NCBI RefSeq assembly: GCF_021654775.1
Contig: NZ_AP025343.1
Span: 3,191,501 to 3,255,500, forward strand
Source of the DNA: Paenibacillus azoreducens
GTDB taxonomy: Bacteria; Bacillota; Bacilli; Paenibacillales; Paenibacillaceae
Reading direction: 5' to 3'
Length of the DNA: 64,000 nucleotides
A model generated the notes under the pieces. The model ran no database searches, had not been told where the DNA came from, and saw only the letters and a program-made list of their open reading frames with translations. The translations under genes and the position numbers were made by a program. Positions 45,337 through 54,211 of the stretch are shown here, one piece after another (positions within the stretch are counted from its first letter, which is position 1; each line of letters starts with the position of its first letter).

Positions 45337-45715
45337 TCGCTAACGAAACGTGGCATCGCTATTTGCAGCAAAATCTGTTTTTTTAATTTATATAAAAATG
45401 TGCTTTTGCGTTGTTGAGACAAAACTCATAACATTTTCATTGCTGGTGGTGACCGTGAGGCCATGTAGGTTTCTAACGGACACAGTTACAATAAAGCGGC
45501 GAATTCCATTTTGTAATTTCTAACGGACACAGCGGCCGCTATTGAGGGGAATTTTAGTCTTTATGAAACCTAACGGACACAGATGCTCCTATTTAGTGAA
45601 AAAGCCCCTTTTTAAGGTGGTTTTAAGTAAAATAAGCGCTGTGGTGACCGTTAAAATTTGAAAGCGGCTATTTTTAGGCAAATAGCGTCCATTATGTCCG
45701 TTAAGAAGTCTGTCA
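45337..45715. repeat. TAACGGACAC/TAACGAAAC intergenic repeat array B (mirrored)
   Basis: It starts with a TAACGAAACG..GGCATCGCTATTTG variant (45337 on). Then come three plus-strand units with TAACGGACACAG cores (45475, 45523, 45571), and two minus-strand units (GTGACCGTTA at 45645, TATGTCCGTTA at 45692). Direct copies followed by inverted copies is the same arrangement as array A at 16409. An open frame on the minus strand (45589-45870) is repeat-derived and not called a gene. Confidence 0.7.
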
Positions 45716-45892
45716 TAGGCGTAAAGGGTGCCTTTAAGACCGTTTTTTATCCCAAGAGCGATTTTGGTGTATAGTTGCCATGAGTAGGGTTCCTTTCTTA
45801 GCGACTTTAGCAACCCCGAGAATACCCTACTTTTTTGTTGCCTGACTAGACCCCAATTCTTGGTACACAAACAATTTTACATCATCATTTGT

Positions 45893-45955
45893 AGTTTCGT
45901 TAGGGAATCACACTAGTATCCTTCTGCTCAGAAGTGATGGTTTCCTTAGACGAAA
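45893..45955. repeat. Imperfect long inverted repeat
   Basis: GTTTCGTTAGGGAATCAC pairs with GTGATGGTTTCCTTAGACGAAA around a loop of about 20 nt. The outer ends carry the TTTCGTTA / TAACGAAA core of the neighbouring repeat family, so it may be two convergent degenerate units. Confidence 0.5.
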
Positions 45956-46015
45956 TCCCCCGCTAAAATACCCACTTTTCAAACGAATATGCTACAATAA
46001 AAACACCTCAAAAAA

Positions 46016-46043
46016 ACTGCGCATAACATATATTATACGCAGT
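46016..46043. other. 28-bp 11-6-11 dyad, candidate Xer-type recombination site
   Basis: Left arm ACTGCGCATAA, centre CATATA, right arm TTATACGCAGT; the arms are inverted copies at 10 of 11 positions. Length, 11-6-11 layout and the inner CATAA/TTAT ends equal those of dif-type sites. It lies 151 bp upstream of a XerD-like recombinase gene. An operator role is the alternative. Confidence 0.5.
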
Positions 46044-46194
46044 TTCGATTTAAATCGATTTTTATGGGGAAACATGACGAGTTATACATACTCAAAAGCA
46101 GCGGTTTTTACTGAATTATATCAATAGCCCAAATAATGGATTTAACCTTTTGTTTGAAAATGGAAGAATGGGTTGCGCGGGGAGGGATTCTGAA

Positions 46195-47106
46195 GTGAGG
46201 GATGTGGATGACAGCTATGCGGAATATACGGAAGCTTTTTTGATCTGGATGAAAGATGCGGGGTACACCGGTCATACCCAAAAATCATACCTTGGTGATG
46301 TGATCCAATTTCTCGACTCGCTTGCCGGCAAAAAGTTGGAACAAGTCAAAAAAATTCATGTGATGTCCTATCTCTCTTCCGTTCGGGAGCAGGGGGTCAG
46401 CGATTCCACGCGGAACCGGAAGCATGCTGCAATAAACAGCTTTTTCAAAGCATTGATCGAATTGGAGATGGCTGAATCCAATCCGGCGGCGGGGATCAAA
46501 AAATCCAAAACCGAAAAAAATCGGACGCCCGTATATTTGGATGAGCAGCAGCTGCCGAGGTTTCTGGGAAACGTCGAGGGAAAATACCGTTCAAGGAATC
46601 TCGCGGTGTTTTTGCTGATGGCATACATGGGACTGCGCGTCGGAGAGGTACATATGCTTAATCTAACGGATTATAATAGAGAGCGGCATACGCTTGATGT
46701 GTTCGGCAAAGGCCGGAAGTGGCGCACGCTCCCGGTCCCGGACGCAGTAGGGCAGATGCTCAACAGAGCCATCCGTGAGCGGATTACGCCTTGGCGGAAA
46801 CAGGAGGACGCGCTGTTCATCTCGCAAAAAGGGCAGCGGCTTTCGATCCGCAACATTCAGCAGATTGCCGCAGATACTTTTGCCCGGTACCAATCCGATC
46901 TGCCGGAACGTCAGCGGGTGCCTTACTCGAGCCATAAGCTCCGGCATTCTTTTGCCACCATGCTTCTGCGCAAAGGCGCGGATTTGCGAACGGTGCAGGA
47001 ATTGCTTGGGCATTCATCGATTCAAACGACAACAGTATACACGCATGTTACCAGCAGAGAGAAGGAGGAAGCCATTTCGCGTCTTGAGGTGGTGCTTCCT
47101 TTTTAG
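46195..47106 (+). CDS. XerC/XerD-like tyrosine recombinase
   Basis: 303 aa. SAM-like N-terminal domain (about 8-95), then catalytic residues: Arg in [11 protein letters not shown], Lys in [28 protein letters not shown] and the nucleophile Tyr in [10 protein letters not shown]. It has the size of XerC/XerD and carries no phage-integrase N-terminal extension. GTG 46195 has GGAGGG 9 nt upstream; reading from TTG 46150 is possible but less likely. A 28-bp dif-like dyad lies upstream. No attachment-site duplications were found around it. Confidence 0.87.
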   Translation: MRDVDDSYAEYTEAFLIWMKDAGYTGHTQKSYLGDVIQFLDSLAGKKLEQVKKIHVMSYLSSVREQGVSDSTRNRKHAAINSFFKALIELEMAESNPAAGIKKSKTEKNRTPVYLDEQQLPRFLGNVEGKYRSRNLAVFLLMAYMGLRVGEVHMLNLTDYNRERHTLDVFGKGRKWRTLPVPDAVGQMLNRAIRERITPWRKQEDALFISQKGQRLSIRNIQQIAADTFARYQSDLPERQRVPYSSHKLRHSFATMLLRKGADLRTVQELLGHSSIQTTTVYTHVTSREKEEAISRLEVVLPF

Positions 47107-47206
47107 CCATATCTGAATTCCGAATCTTAAAGCCGCAAGTAGCGATTGCACGCATAATTTTCCTCCTTTGGCGGACACTAACGTCACTAGAGGAGGGTGA
47201 TTTTTT

Positions 47207-47884
47207 ATGTGCCAGCGGTTTTCGATGGCTGCCGACCTGCCGGTCGTGCTGGACCATTTTCAAGTTGATCGTGTGATGTATTACTATCGAAATCGTTACA
47301 ATATCAGCCCCACCCAGTCTACTCCGGTCATTCTCCAGCAAAATGGAGAGCGTGTCCTGGATGAATTCCGGTGGGGATTTATTCCTTATTGGGGAAAAGA
47401 CGCGGTGAATGCGGACCTGAAAACTGTAAACGACAATCCATCTTACCGCAAAATGATCGAAAGACAGCGGTGCGTCATTCCGTGCAACGGTTTTTATTAT
47501 TGGAAAAAAGAAGGTAAAAAAATGTACCCGGTGCGCGTGGTGTTGAAAAATCGCGGTATATTCGGCGTGGCCGGCCTGTTCGAAGTTTGGAGGGACTCCA
47601 GGGGCGAACCGCTGCGGACTTTTACCATGGTCATGACGGATGCGAACCGTCTGATTGGGGACTACGAGGAATCCCGCATGCCTGCCATTTTGCCGGAAGA
47701 AGCCATGAAGGATTGGCTGAATGAGAAGCATACGGCTTTTTATTCGCTGAGCTCGCTTTTGCAGACTTATTCGGACGACAATATGGAGGCATATCCCGTT
47801 ACTCCGCTGATCGGCAACGATCACCATGACAACTCGGAGTGCATCCGGGAAATGGATCTCCGCACAGCGTGGGTAAAACAGTAG
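47207..47884 (+). CDS. SRAP-domain protein (YedK-like) with altered active site
   Basis: 225 aa. SRAP/HMCES proteins form a thiazolidine crosslink with abasic DNA through Cys2, which is present (MCQRFS). The Asn in the NARxET-type motif is kept (VNADLKTV). The usual acid in GFYEWK is Tyr here (GFYYWKK), and the usual His in HDRMP is Glu (EESRMPAIL). The third residue is Gln instead of Gly. Crosslinking may be retained while crosslink reversal or ring-opening is altered. GAGGAGGG precedes the ATG. Neighbours give no functional clue. Confidence 0.85.
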   Translation: MCQRFSMAADLPVVLDHFQVDRVMYYYRNRYNISPTQSTPVILQQNGERVLDEFRWGFIPYWGKDAVNADLKTVNDNPSYRKMIERQRCVIPCNGFYYWKKEGKKMYPVRVVLKNRGIFGVAGLFEVWRDSRGEPLRTFTMVMTDANRLIGDYEESRMPAILPEEAMKDWLNEKHTAFYSLSSLLQTYSDDNMEAYPVTPLIGNDHHDNSECIREMDLRTAWVKQ

Positions 47885-47960
47885 CATATTTGCAACTTCA
47901 TGAGGGAAAACTAATCTCCGTCATTCATTTCAAGAAGTGAAATATATGGAGGTTAAATTA

Positions 47961-48581
47961 ATGTCAAGTTCAACCCAAACGTTTAGTCCCGTTATCGAGG
48001 CTCTCAAAAAGAGACGTTCCTTTTACGCGATCAGCAAAGAAAATGTCAGCTCAGACGAACGCATTCAGCACATACTCGAGGAAACGGTAAAATACGTCCC
48101 GTCCTCATTCAACTCGCAAACTGCCCGCGTTGTACTGCTGTTGGGAACCAATCATGACAGGCTGTGGGATATCACGAAAGAAACGCTGCGCCAGGTCGTT
48201 AATAATGAGGAAGCTTTCAAAAGTACGGATCAGAAGATCGAAGCTTTCAAAAATGGATATGCGACGGTATTGTTTTTTGAAGATATGGATATTGTCCGCA
48301 ATTTGCAAAATCAGTTTGCATCTTACAAAGACAATTTTCCGATCTGGTCCAACCAATCATCAGGAATGGTTCAGTTGATCGTCTGGACGCTGCTGGAGAA
48401 TGAGGGGTTTGGCGCTTCGCTTCAGCACTACAATCCGCTGATTGACGAGAAAGTGCAGCAGGAGTGGAATATTCCTTCTTCCTGGAAGCTGATTGCACAG
48501 ATGCCTTTCGGCAAGCCAACGGCTTCCCCGGGGGAAAAAGAATTTATGCCGATCGAAGAACGGGTTAAAGTCTTTAAATAA
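47961..48581 (+). CDS. Nitroreductase family protein (Frm2/Hbn1-like)
   Basis: 206-aa FMN-dependent oxidoreductase. It starts ...VIEALKKRRSFYAISKE and continues with VPSSFNSQTARVVLLLGTNHDRLWD and EGFGASLQHYNPLI. This resembles the Frm2/Hbn1 branch, which reduces nitro compounds and quinones. GGAGGT lies 9 nt upstream of ATG 47961. A terminator follows, so it is probably monocistronic. Confidence 0.88.
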   Translation: MSSSTQTFSPVIEALKKRRSFYAISKENVSSDERIQHILEETVKYVPSSFNSQTARVVLLLGTNHDRLWDITKETLRQVVNNEEAFKSTDQKIEAFKNGYATVLFFEDMDIVRNLQNQFASYKDNFPIWSNQSSGMVQLIVWTLLENEGFGASLQHYNPLIDEKVQQEWNIPSSWKLIAQMPFGKPTASPGEKEFMPIEERVKVFK

Positions 48582-48596
48582 AGCGATGTTTAGCGG

Positions 48597-48636
48597 AAGC
48601 GCCTAGAGCCTGATTATCAGGTTTTAGGCGCTTTTT
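48597..48636 (+). terminator. Terminator after nitroreductase gene
   Basis: Stem AAGCGCCTA-AGCCTGA / TCAGG-TTTAGGCGCTT followed by T-run. Confidence 0.88.
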
Positions 48637-48686
48637 GCCGTGAGTCAGGGAAAAGATGAGTGAAAATATTTCCATGACGTAATTGA

Positions 48687-48716
48687 TTGACAGAAAAATG
48701 CATCAAAGTTCATAAT
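48687..48716 (+). promoter_or_regulatory. SigA-type promoter of amino acid permease gene
   Basis: TTGACA (48687-48692) and CATAAT (48711-48716) with an 18-bp spacer. The leader of about 170 nt to 48893 contains hairpins CAATT/AATTG, GAAAC/GTTTC and TTTCCAATTGGAAGC followed by a T-run; the last resembles an attenuator. No T-box motif was found. Confidence 0.65.
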
Positions 48717-48892
48717 TAAAACCTCTATATTCATTATCCAATTTTTTAATTGAGGGAAATAGGCGAAACTGAAGTTTCGTTCTATATACGTTATACGTTT
48801 CCAATTGGAAGCATTTTTTATTGTGCATGAACTTGAGCAATATTGCTTTTACCGTTTTGAAGGCGAAAAGACAGCGAGGAGAGATTAAAAGA

Positions 48893-50302
48893 GTGAATAT
48901 TTTTCGAAAAAAAACGGTCGGGAGCTTGGATGAAACGGCGGGAAAGCTCAATCGAACATTAAGCGCGCTAGATTTGACGGCTTTAGGCGTAGGAGCCATT
49001 GTCGGAACAGGCATTTTCGTCTTAACGGGAGTGGCTGCAGCGGTTCACGCGGGACCAGGTCTTGTCATTTCATTTATTGTCGCGGCGATTACCTGTGTGT
49101 TGTCAGCCCTTTGTTATTCGGAATTCGCATCGAGCGTTCCGGTCTCCGGAAGTGCTTATGCATACAGCTACGTGGTGTTCGGCGAAATTATCGCTTGGAT
49201 GCTTGGTTGGGATTTGATTCTTGAATACGGAGTGGCGTCGGCAGCGGTCGCAAGCGGTTGGTCGTCCTATTTTACGGGTCTTCTGGACGGCTTCGGACTG
49301 CATTTGCCTGCAGCGATTTCCGGCGCTTATGACCCTGCTAAAGGTTCAATCATCGATTTGCCTGCGGTTCTCATCATTTTTGCGATCACCTTCTTACTGA
49401 ACAAAGGAGCCAAAGAGACGGCCCGCTTTAACGGGATTATGGTTATTGTTAAGCTGGCGATCATATTGCTTTTTGTCGGCGTGGGCGCTTTTTATGTAAA
49501 ACCGGCTAACTGGTCGCCCTTTTTACCGTTTGGCATGAGCGGAGTGATTAACGGGGCTGCGACGGCATTCTTCGCTTACATCGGCTTCGACGCTGTAGCC
49601 ACCGCTGCTGAGGAAGTCAAAAGACCGCAGCGTGACATGCCCATCGGGATCATCGCCTCGCTTGCTATTTGTACGCTGCTTTATGTATCCGTGACGCTGG
49701 TCCTTACGGGAATCGTGCCTTATACGTCGCTAAACGTGGGCGATCCTGTGGCTTTTGCGCTGCGGTACATGAATCTGGACATGTTAGCTGGTTTCCTTTC
49801 CATCGGCGCGATTGCGGGGATGACGACGGTTTTGCTCGTGATGCTTTATGGCATGACACGCCTTCTGTTTGCGATCTCCCGCGACGGGCTGTTGACCAAG
49901 AAGCTTTCAAGTGTCAGCGGTTCGTCTCAGTCGCCAAAGGGAAGCACGTGGGCAACCGGTACAATTATCGCCTTGCTGACAGGGTTTGTGCCTCTGAGTA
50001 AACTGGCCAATTTGACCAGTATCGGCACTTTATTCGCTTTTGCCGTCGTGTCCTTGGGGATTATTGCTCTGCGGAGAAACAATTCGGGTAAAAGAAACGG
50101 TTTTCGGGTCCCTTGGGTTCCGTTTATCCCGCTGCTTAGTGCGGCTGCATGCATCTACTTAATGATCAATTTGCAGGCAATCACATGGATGGGTTTCGGC
50201 ATCTGGATGGCAGCAGGCGTTTTGATTTATTTTTTGTACGGCATTAAACACAGTGCACTGAACCATTCTTCAGAACAAATGCAGAGCAAAAAAGAAACAT
50301 AA
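48893..50302 (+). CDS. APC-family cationic amino acid permease (YfnA/CAT-like)
   Basis: 469 aa, about 12 membrane segments. The N-terminal APC signature is LTALGVGAIVGTGIFVLTGVAA. The YSEFASSVPVSGSAYAYSYV and FFAYIGFDAVATAAEEVKRPQRD blocks are typical of the cationic amino acid transporter branch. It moves an amino acid or polyamine across the membrane; specificity is uncertain. GTG 48893 has AGGAGAG 9 nt upstream; reading from 48821 would begin with an atypical N-terminus. Confidence 0.92.
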   Translation: MNIFRKKTVGSLDETAGKLNRTLSALDLTALGVGAIVGTGIFVLTGVAAAVHAGPGLVISFIVAAITCVLSALCYSEFASSVPVSGSAYAYSYVVFGEIIAWMLGWDLILEYGVASAAVASGWSSYFTGLLDGFGLHLPAAISGAYDPAKGSIIDLPAVLIIFAITFLLNKGAKETARFNGIMVIVKLAIILLFVGVGAFYVKPANWSPFLPFGMSGVINGAATAFFAYIGFDAVATAAEEVKRPQRDMPIGIIASLAICTLLYVSVTLVLTGIVPYTSLNVGDPVAFALRYMNLDMLAGFLSIGAIAGMTTVLLVMLYGMTRLLFAISRDGLLTKKLSSVSGSSQSPKGSTWATGTIIALLTGFVPLSKLANLTSIGTLFAFAVVSLGIIALRRNNSGKRNGFRVPWVPFIPLLSAAACIYLMINLQAITWMGFGIWMAAGVLIYFLYGIKHSALNHSSEQMQSKKET

Positions 50303-50319
50303 AAAATATTATGTAAACT
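50292..50319 (+). other. dif-like (Xer) site, copy 2
   Basis: 11-6-11 layout: AAGAAACATAA, AAAATA, TTATGTAAACT. The right arm equals copies 1 and 3. The left arm shares CATAA and overlaps the end of the permease gene. Confidence 0.45.
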
Positions 50320-50464
50320 TATTTATAACGAATTCATTACTTCTGCGGCTTAAGCTGGCACAGTACCCCTCACTTTGTTATATTATTTGTGTTGGAGGTT
50401 TCTTTTTTAATACAAAAACTTTCATATGCTGGACAAGCTGCCCTCAAAGAGAGGAGGAACTAGA

Positions 50465-51760
50465 ATGAAGCGCTACAAGCAGCTTGTTGGAATCATGCTG
50501 TTGTGCATCGGATTTGTGAGCGGTTGTTCTTCTAGCGAGGAGCCCAATGAACCAGCGGCGCTGCCGCCGGCTGTAGAAGATAGCGTCGAAGTGTCGCCGG
50601 AACAGGGTCAGACCCTAACCGTAGTCCCCCCGGAAGCTTCAAATCAAAAGAGCGCGACAGATAAGGGGAAATACCGAATCCAGACTAAACTGACCGATTT
50701 TCAACTATTAAGCGAGACAAAAGGGATCGCCTGGGGAGTCACTCGCAATGAGCTGCGTCTATATTTAACAAAAGATAACGGCCGGACATGGGTTAATATT
50801 TCACCTTCCCCGAATGTACAATTTCCCGCGAATCCGCGTTACGGCAAAGATATTTATTTTACGGATCCAATGCATGGTTGGATTGTCGTTGATACGCCGG
50901 GAATGCCCGAAACGATTGTTTTGCACACGAGCAATGGCGGAGAAGAATGGGATATTGCGTCATTTCCGCAGAAAAACAAAGTTTCAGCCATTACATTCGA
51001 TTCACCGAAGCGCGGCTGGATTATGGCTACGGAAGATTCGTCGACGGGCAAGGAGCTTAAAGTGCTTTACCGTACGGATGACGGCGGCTCCGCCTGGAAT
51101 GTCGTGATGCAAAATTCGATCTATGATCCGGCGAAGACAGAGGCAAGCAGCCCCATCCCGCATCTTGGGTACACGATCGGCATCAGTTTTACAGATTCTA
51201 TGCATGGGTATGTCCTGTTGAGTGAGCACGGGGAACCGAAGCTTTACCGGACGAATGACGGCGGGAACAAATGGATGAACGGTCCCGTTTTTTTAAACAA
51301 AGAAAAGATGAAGACATGCAGTTCATATACGACGGGGACCCCGCAGTTTTTTGATTCCGCACACCGGGAAGGTTGGATTCCGGTTGGCTGCCAAATCGGG
51401 GACAGCGTGAAATACAATGGTTATTTTACGATGGACGGTGGTTTGAACTGGAACTTCGTCAACTTCGGGCTGGGCAAGAGCATAGGGTTTAACCAATCCT
51501 TGCGGCCGACGTTCATTAATTCGAGCGAGGGTTGGGCGTTGGTGGGCGCCACACTGTACCATACCATAGATCAAGGCAAAAACTGGGCGGCGGTTCCCGA
51601 CAATTCAGTGCTGAGAGAAAGGCTGAAGGATTTCCCGGAGGTTGTGAAACTTCAGTTTTCGTCTCCGAAGGTTGGATGGATGCTAATCGAGAATATTGAG
51701 AAGAAGAGTTCCAGGCTGCTTCAAACGATGGATGGAGGCATCACCTGGAGGGTATTATAA
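50465..51760 (+). CDS. Lipoprotein with YCF48/BNR-type beta-propeller
   Basis: 431 aa. Lipobox FVSGC, an acidic/Pro linker (25-60), then repeated BNR/Asp-box blades: TKDNGRTWVNI, TSNGGEEWDI, TDDGGSAWNV, TNDGGNKWMNG, TMDGGLNWNF, TIDQGKNWAAV, TMDGGITWRVL. Seven S/T-x-D-x-G-x-x-W boxes imply a propeller exposed outside the membrane. Such folds bind ligands or help assemble membrane complexes; no sialidase catalytic residues are evident. GAGGAGG precedes ATG 50465. Confidence 0.85.
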   Translation: MKRYKQLVGIMLLCIGFVSGCSSSEEPNEPAALPPAVEDSVEVSPEQGQTLTVVPPEASNQKSATDKGKYRIQTKLTDFQLLSETKGIAWGVTRNELRLYLTKDNGRTWVNISPSPNVQFPANPRYGKDIYFTDPMHGWIVVDTPGMPETIVLHTSNGGEEWDIASFPQKNKVSAITFDSPKRGWIMATEDSSTGKELKVLYRTDDGGSAWNVVMQNSIYDPAKTEASSPIPHLGYTIGISFTDSMHGYVLLSEHGEPKLYRTNDGGNKWMNGPVFLNKEKMKTCSSYTTGTPQFFDSAHREGWIPVGCQIGDSVKYNGYFTMDGGLNWNFVNFGLGKSIGFNQSLRPTFINSSEGWALVGATLYHTIDQGKNWAAVPDNSVLRERLKDFPEVVKLQFSSPKVGWMLIENIEKKSSRLLQTMDGGITWRVL

Positions 51761-51854
51761 CCGTTTTCCGGGGAATGTCCCTCGTTATTTGTATCTTGGA
51801 GCTAATCCTTTTTCATTTTACTGCGAAACACTATGAGGTCTCATGTCAAAGTGT

Positions 51855-51895
51855 CAAAGAAACCCTGTCCATTTTAATGGCACAGGGTTTCTTTG
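51855..51895 (+). terminator. Terminator after BNR lipoprotein gene
   Basis: A 14-bp stem CAAAGAAACCCTGT / ACAGGGTTTCTTTG followed by T residues. Confidence 0.88.
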
Positions 51896-52065
51896 TTTCC
51901 AAGTCCTTATGAAACAGGGAAGTACATGGGTCACACCTTGTTCTCCAGGCGATCCCAATAGGTCGCTATACTCTTTATGTTCTGCAATACGGACGAGACT
52001 GGGTATCGTTATATCCACAATAACGGTTCAGATTTAAATCTGACGTAACTACAGATCGTGATTTA

Positions 52066-52180
52066 AACGAAACAAGGAGGGATGAACCTCTATTGAGACG
52101 AATAGCGTGTCATAGTTTCGTTAGCAAATTTATAAGCTCATTTTTGCCCAAATAACGATTGAGGGTTTCGTTAAAGCCAT
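52066..52180. repeat. TAACGAAAC repeat array C
   Basis: Contains TTTAAACGAAACAAGG on the plus strand and two minus-strand units whose reverse complements read GCTAACGAAACTATGACACGCTATT and TTTAACGAAACCCTCAATCGTTATTTG (each given here as its core). It is the same architecture as the variant unit at 45337. The rest of 51896-52235 shows no gene. Confidence 0.6.
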
Positions 52181-52235
52181 TAAACAGGTAACTTTTTTTC
52201 CGCGGACTCATAGAAAATTAAAATTTTTATTAGAA

Positions 52236-52278
52236 TGTGAAAATAATCACAATATAATCATTAAAATTATGGTACATT
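52236..52278 (+). promoter_or_regulatory. Consensus CRP/FNR-type box and class II promoter
   Basis: TGTGAAAATAATCACA (52236-52251) is a perfect TGTGA-N6-TCACA. The -10 TACATT (52273-52278) begins 29.5 bp from the centre, placing the start site near 52285, 38 nt before the Cys-rich gene. Confidence 0.78.
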
Positions 52279-52322
52279 AAAAATGTAAAGAGGACTTGAA
52301 AAAATAAACAGGAGTGAGAACC

Positions 52323-52502
52323 ATGACCCAATTCAATCAGGATAAAACGACCGAATATCTTCTTCAATTCTGTTACAACTGTGAGCATGCCTGCAACTGC
52401 GATACAGAAGAAAAATGCAGGGAATGTTGGGCTGAGCAAGGATTATTGGAAGAACAGCAGCAAGATGAAACCCGTTATTTCCTTGATCTGGTCCATGCTT
52501 AA
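52323..52502 (+). CDS. Cys-rich microprotein
   Basis: 59 aa, not recognised as a named family. Six Cys in C-x2-C-x3-C-x-C-x5-C-x2-C (FCYNCEHACNC...KCRECW, residues 18-36) suggest a bound metal (Zn or Fe-S). The rest is acidic. AGGAGTGAG precedes ATG 52323; the in-frame ATG at 52314 lies within that site. It stands alone between a consensus FNR-type promoter and a terminator, so it is probably induced as a single small gene under the same signal as urdA and nosD. Confidence 0.72.
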   Translation: MTQFNQDKTTEYLLQFCYNCEHACNCDTEEKCRECWAEQGLLEEQQQDETRYFLDLVHA

Positions 52503-52523
52503 ATCCGAATATTGCTCACCCTG

Positions 52524-52563
52524 AAACCTCCATGAGCTGAAAAGCGAAGTGGAGGTTTTTTTG
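52524..52563 (+). terminator. Terminator after Cys-rich gene
   Basis: Stem AAACCTCCA / TGGAGGTTT followed by a long T-run. Confidence 0.88.
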
Positions 52564-52647
52564 TCATAATCCCCTGCATATACTGGTTATGAACAGGCCC
52601 GCTGCAAGTCTGCATCGTCCAGCCTAAAGTCGAAAAGGAGGGGGAGC

Positions 52648-53085
52648 ATGCCAGGAGAATCGTCATTTTGGATGTTTGACTTCTTTGGTACAGTCATGCC
52701 GATCTTTTTTATTGTCGTCATCGGTATCATCGTCGTGTCAGCCGGCAGAGGGTTGCTGCAGTGGGGACGAAATAATAAACAGCCTGTTCTTACGGTTGAT
52801 TCCCGGATCGTCAGTAAACGTACTGAAATAAAACAGCATCATCATCATGAACCGAATGACCATATGTCGAGCCATACGAATACGACCTACTATATTACGT
52901 TCGAAGTGGAAAGTGGAGACCGCATGGAATTTCCTGTGAATGGCAAACAATTTGGTTTGTGCGCCGAAGGGGATTTTGGACGGCTTACGTTCCAGGGAAC
53001 ACGGTTCAAGGGATTCGAACGGAATATACGCTTTGCAAGAGAAGCCCAGTCCGGGACCGATTATCGGGACTACGAGAGATTTTAA
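52648..53085 (+). CDS. DUF2500 family membrane-anchored protein
   Basis: 145 aa. One N-terminal membrane helix (about 13-35), then a beta-rich domain with PVLTVDSRIVSKRT, NTTYYITFEVESGDRMEFPV and GDFGRLTFQGTRFKGFER, as in DUF2500 (YhhM-like). The HHHH run near residue 66 is a local feature. Function unknown. GGAGGGGG precedes the ATG. Confidence 0.85.
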   Translation: MPGESSFWMFDFFGTVMPIFFIVVIGIIVVSAGRGLLQWGRNNKQPVLTVDSRIVSKRTEIKQHHHHEPNDHMSSHTNTTYYITFEVESGDRMEFPVNGKQFGLCAEGDFGRLTFQGTRFKGFERNIRFAREAQSGTDYRDYERF

Positions 53086-53231
53086 GTCCCGAATCATATT
53101 TTAAATTGTGGACCGCATCTTAAGGATGGGGTCTTTTCTGTTTGGTTGAAAAATGTTTCTTGCTACATATATCCGTAGAAATTAAATTAGAAATAATAGA
53201 AGTGAAAGAAGTAATACAAGGAGGAACGGGT

Positions 53232-53978
53232 ATGTCATTTCAAAATCTGGTTGTGGTCGTCACGGGAGCTGCGCAAGGGATCGGCTTCGGTGTGACCAAA
53301 GTTTTTGCGGCTAAGGGAGCTTTGCTTGTGATGGGAGACCTGAATGCGGATCGAGGAACTGCGGCGGCGGCAGCGATTCGAAAAGAAGGGGGACAAGCGG
53401 TTTTTGTTCCTTGTGATGTACGCCAGGAGGAAGATATCAAACACCTGATGAAAGCGGCGGAAGATGAATATGGGAAAATCGACGTGCTAATCAATAATGC
53501 GGGAGTTTCCCGCTGGAAGTCTCCTTATGAACTGACTGTCGATGAGTGGGACGATATTTTGAATACCAATGCAAGAAGCTGCTTTTTAGCTGCCAGAGAA
53601 GCTGCAAAATATATGAAAAAACATGGCGGGGGAGCTGTCGTCAATATGGCGTCCACACGCGCCCTCATGTCCGAACCCGATACCGAAGCATATGCAGCAT
53701 CCAAAGGGGCGATCGTGGCTCTGACCCATGCGATGGCCGTCTCCCTCGGACCGGATGGCATCCGGGTGAATTGCGTCAGTCCCGGTTGGATCGAAACCCA
53801 GGATTATGGTTCGCTGAAGCAGGCGGATCATAAGCAGCATCCGGTAGGCAGAGTAGGCAAACCGGAGGACATCGCCAAGGCCTGCCTTTATTTGGCAGAT
53901 CCGGACAATTCCTTCGTAACCGGGACACATCTCGTGGTTGACGGGGGCATGACACGCAAAATGATTTACGAACCGTAA
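53232..53978 (+). CDS. SDR family oxidoreductase
   Basis: 248-aa NAD(P)-dependent classical SDR. The glycine motif is VTGAAQGIGFG (residues 10-20), with DVLINNAGVSR, a catalytic Ser in NMASTRAL, YAASKGA (Tyr and Lys) and a C-terminal FVTGTHLVVDGGMTR. Substrate unknown; close to glucose 1-dehydrogenase/3-oxoacyl reductase-like members. AAGGAGG precedes ATG 53232. Confidence 0.93.
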   Translation: MSFQNLVVVVTGAAQGIGFGVTKVFAAKGALLVMGDLNADRGTAAAAAIRKEGGQAVFVPCDVRQEEDIKHLMKAAEDEYGKIDVLINNAGVSRWKSPYELTVDEWDDILNTNARSCFLAAREAAKYMKKHGGGAVVNMASTRALMSEPDTEAYAASKGAIVALTHAMAVSLGPDGIRVNCVSPGWIETQDYGSLKQADHKQHPVGRVGKPEDIAKACLYLADPDNSFVTGTHLVVDGGMTRKMIYEP

Positions 53979-54211
53979 CTTTACGCATGCGCATTTGGCC
54001 CTAATCCCTTCCAGATTTTCTCTGCTGCAGCGCTAAAGCGGAAATGCTCCCAATTCTTATAGTTCCTATTATGCAGATTGCTTTCCCGGCAAATTCAATG
54101 GACTTTTTCTCTAAGGATATGGGCTCATCATTTTTTCGGGGATCAATGCTATAATAACTCCGTTTACTACAAGAGGATGACACGGTCCTTGCATAGAAAT
54201 GGAGGGGAATT

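Noticed and set aside
45589..45870. 93-aa minus-strand open frame inside repeat array B
   Set aside because: It is built from inverted copies of the TAACGGACAC repeat, has no ribosome site and no recognisable domain; a by-product of the array.
46195..47106. Phage or integrative element carried by the second tyrosine recombinase
   Set aside because: No phage genes, no excisionase, no tRNA target and no direct att repeats were found around it.
48723..48892. T-box or other amino acid riboswitch before the permease gene
   Set aside because: Hairpins and a T-run exist but the T-box AGGGTGGNACCGCG block and specifier layout are absent.
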